DNA of 24,147 bases, taken from Spirochaetia bacterium. GTDB taxonomy: Bacteria > Spirochaetota > Spirochaetia > DTKZ01. Below, one piece after another: positions 23,247 through 24,147 of the stretch (positions are counted from its first letter, which is position 1; the number at the start of each line of letters is the position of its first letter). Location of the stretch: contig JAISXE010000129.1 in assembly GCA_031270615.1 (NCBI GenBank), positions 1 to 24,147 of the forward strand, in the 5' to 3' direction. The notes under the pieces were generated by a model, which made no database searches, was not told the DNA's origin, and saw only the letters and a list, made by a program, of their open reading frames with translations. A program made the position numbers and the translations under genes.

Positions 23247-24032
23247 ATGGAAAATCCTATACGCAAAATTCTGGAGATGAAACACATAGGCAAGGTCTTC
23301 CCCATAGCGGGGAACACGCTTGAAGTTCTGTCGGATATCTCGCTTACGATAGAGGAAGGCAGTTTCTTGAGTATTGTCGGCGTGAGCGGGTGCGGCAAAA
23401 GCACCCTGCTTCGTATTATAGCCGGGCTGGAAACCGCCACCCAGGGGCATGCGCTTTTCCGGGGAAACCCCATAGTGGAGCCGAGCATCGAAATCGGAAT
23501 GATCTTTCAGGAATCCAGGCTGTTCCCCTGGCTTTCCGTGCAGGATAATATAAAATTCGGTATTTACGCATCGACGGATCGGGACAAAGACATGGTGGAC
23601 GAACACATCCGCCTGGTGGGCCTCAGCGGATTTGAGGCCGCTTTGCCAAAACAGCTCTCAGGAGGCATGCAGCAGCGGGTTAGCATCGCGCGGGCATTGA
23701 TCAACCGCCCGGATATTTTACTGCTGGATGAGCCTTTCGGGGCCTTGGACGCATTGACCCGCATCCAGATGCAGAACGAGATTTTACGGATATGGGAAAC
23801 GCACAGGGCGACCATGCTTCTGGTTACCCACGATATCGACGAAGCGATTTATCTGAGCGACAGGATTATCGTGATGTCAAAACGCCCCGGAAACATCAAA
23901 AAAACGCTTGCCATCGACATCCCCCGCCCCCGGGACAGAAACAGTGAATCTTTTTCTCGGATCCGCAGGGAGATTTTTCTCGAATTTTTTGAAGACTACC
24001 AGGGGGAAAGCAACCTGGAATATTATCTCTAG
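23247..24032 (+). CDS. ABC importer ATPase, NitT/TauT family, second system
   Basis: The 261-residue protein has Walker A GVSGCGKS (45-52), Q-loop MIFQESRLFPW, signature LSGGMQQ (137-143), Walker B ILLLDE (157-162) and switch His195 in LLVTHDIDEA. RLFPWLSVQDNIKFG is typical of SsuB/TauB-like ATPases. No separate Shine-Dalgarno is seen; translation is probably coupled to the permease, whose TGA touches this ATG. Gene order binding protein-permease-ATPase is the plain one for this family, unlike the interleaved first system. It is the last gene of the operon. Confidence 0.94.
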   Translation: MENPIRKILEMKHIGKVFPIAGNTLEVLSDISLTIEEGSFLSIVGVSGCGKSTLLRIIAGLETATQGHALFRGNPIVEPSIEIGMIFQESRLFPWLSVQDNIKFGIYASTDRDKDMVDEHIRLVGLSGFEAALPKQLSGGMQQRVSIARALINRPDILLLDEPFGALDALTRIQMQNEILRIWETHRATMLLVTHDIDEAIYLSDRIIVMSKRPGNIKKTLAIDIPRPRDRNSESFSRIRREIFLEFFEDYQGESNLEYYL

Positions 24033-24056
24033 GCGAACCTGTTCCGATTTTATTTT

Positions 24057-24087
24057 GGCAGCGATTTTGCGAGGCAAAATCGCTGCC
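24057..24087 (+). terminator. Perfect 14-bp hairpin at the end of the radical SAM/importer operon
   Basis: GGCAGCGATTTTGC (24057-24070) and GCAAAATCGCTGCC (24074-24087) pair perfectly around GAG, 24 bases past the ATPase stop. There is no T run. A second palindrome, CCTTGCGCAAGG (24089-24100), follows at once and leads into the repeat copy D. Confidence 0.65.
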
Positions 24088-24092
24088 GCCTT

Positions 24093-24147
24093 GCGCAAGG
24101 GGCTGGTCGCAATCCTGAAGACAGGATTGCTGCTCGCCCATGCAGCC
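24093..24147 (-). repeat. Dispersed hairpin repeat, copy D (cut by the window end)
   Basis: These 55 bases are exactly the reverse complement of 11586-11640. On the minus strand they read GCATGGGCGAGCAG, the hairpin CAATCCTG-TCTT-CAGGATTG, CCAGCCCC and CTTGCGC. The identity stops at 24092 and may continue beyond the window. Confidence 0.85.

Noticed and set aside
1..24147. tRNA or rRNA genes
   Set aside because: No cloverleaf or conserved rRNA stretch was recognised on either strand by eye.

Overview
The window looks like chromosome of a GC-rich anaerobic spirochaete, most likely a Treponema relative. This rests on a long-form PPi-dependent phosphofructokinase, an HD-GYP protein, a TGS/kinase fusion, anaerobic iron-sulfur enzymes, and the absence of respiratory genes. 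The assignment is inference from protein families; no rRNA or tRNA is present to anchor it.

Layout. Positions 1-662 hold no convincing gene, only hairpin-rich repeats. Then come pfp (663-2492, +), a repeat-filled spacer with six short tandem repeats, a large hybrid sensor kinase (2814-5945, +), a cruciform terminator, and a minus-strand pair (alaA and a two-TM helical-repeat protein, 6083-8130). Next are a frameshifted HD-GYP gene (8223-9394, +), a TGS/nucleoside kinase (9421-11085, +), a tiny minus-strand ORF, and a second repeat island (11401-11820).

From 11821 to 24032 lies the accessory-looking part. A minus-strand operon (18049 down to 11821) interleaves a NitT/TauT-type ABC importer (binding lipoprotein, permease, ATPase) with a complete 2-hydroxyacyl-CoA-dehydratase-type reductase: a BadF/HgdC-type ATPase activator and two Fe-S subunits with the sizes of HgdB and HgdA. 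Facing away from it are a MATE exporter and a plus-strand operon (19675-24032). That operon encodes an unusual CX9CX2C radical SAM protein, a PNPOx-like flavin-fold protein and a second complete NitT/TauT-type importer. The two minus/plus promoters facing each other at 18086-18141 overlap in their -10 boxes. A 12-base motif is shared by the two operon promoter regions. The whole block is bracketed by exact 55-bp inverted copies of a repeat (11586-11640 and 24093-24147).

Working hypothesis: the block is one system that imports a small organic or sulfonate/amine-like compound, activates it by ATP-driven low-potential reduction and/or radical chemistry, and exports something through MATE. The substrate cannot be read from sequence. 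A separate finding is a modular repeat family in which fixed flanks surround perfect hairpins of unrelated sequence.
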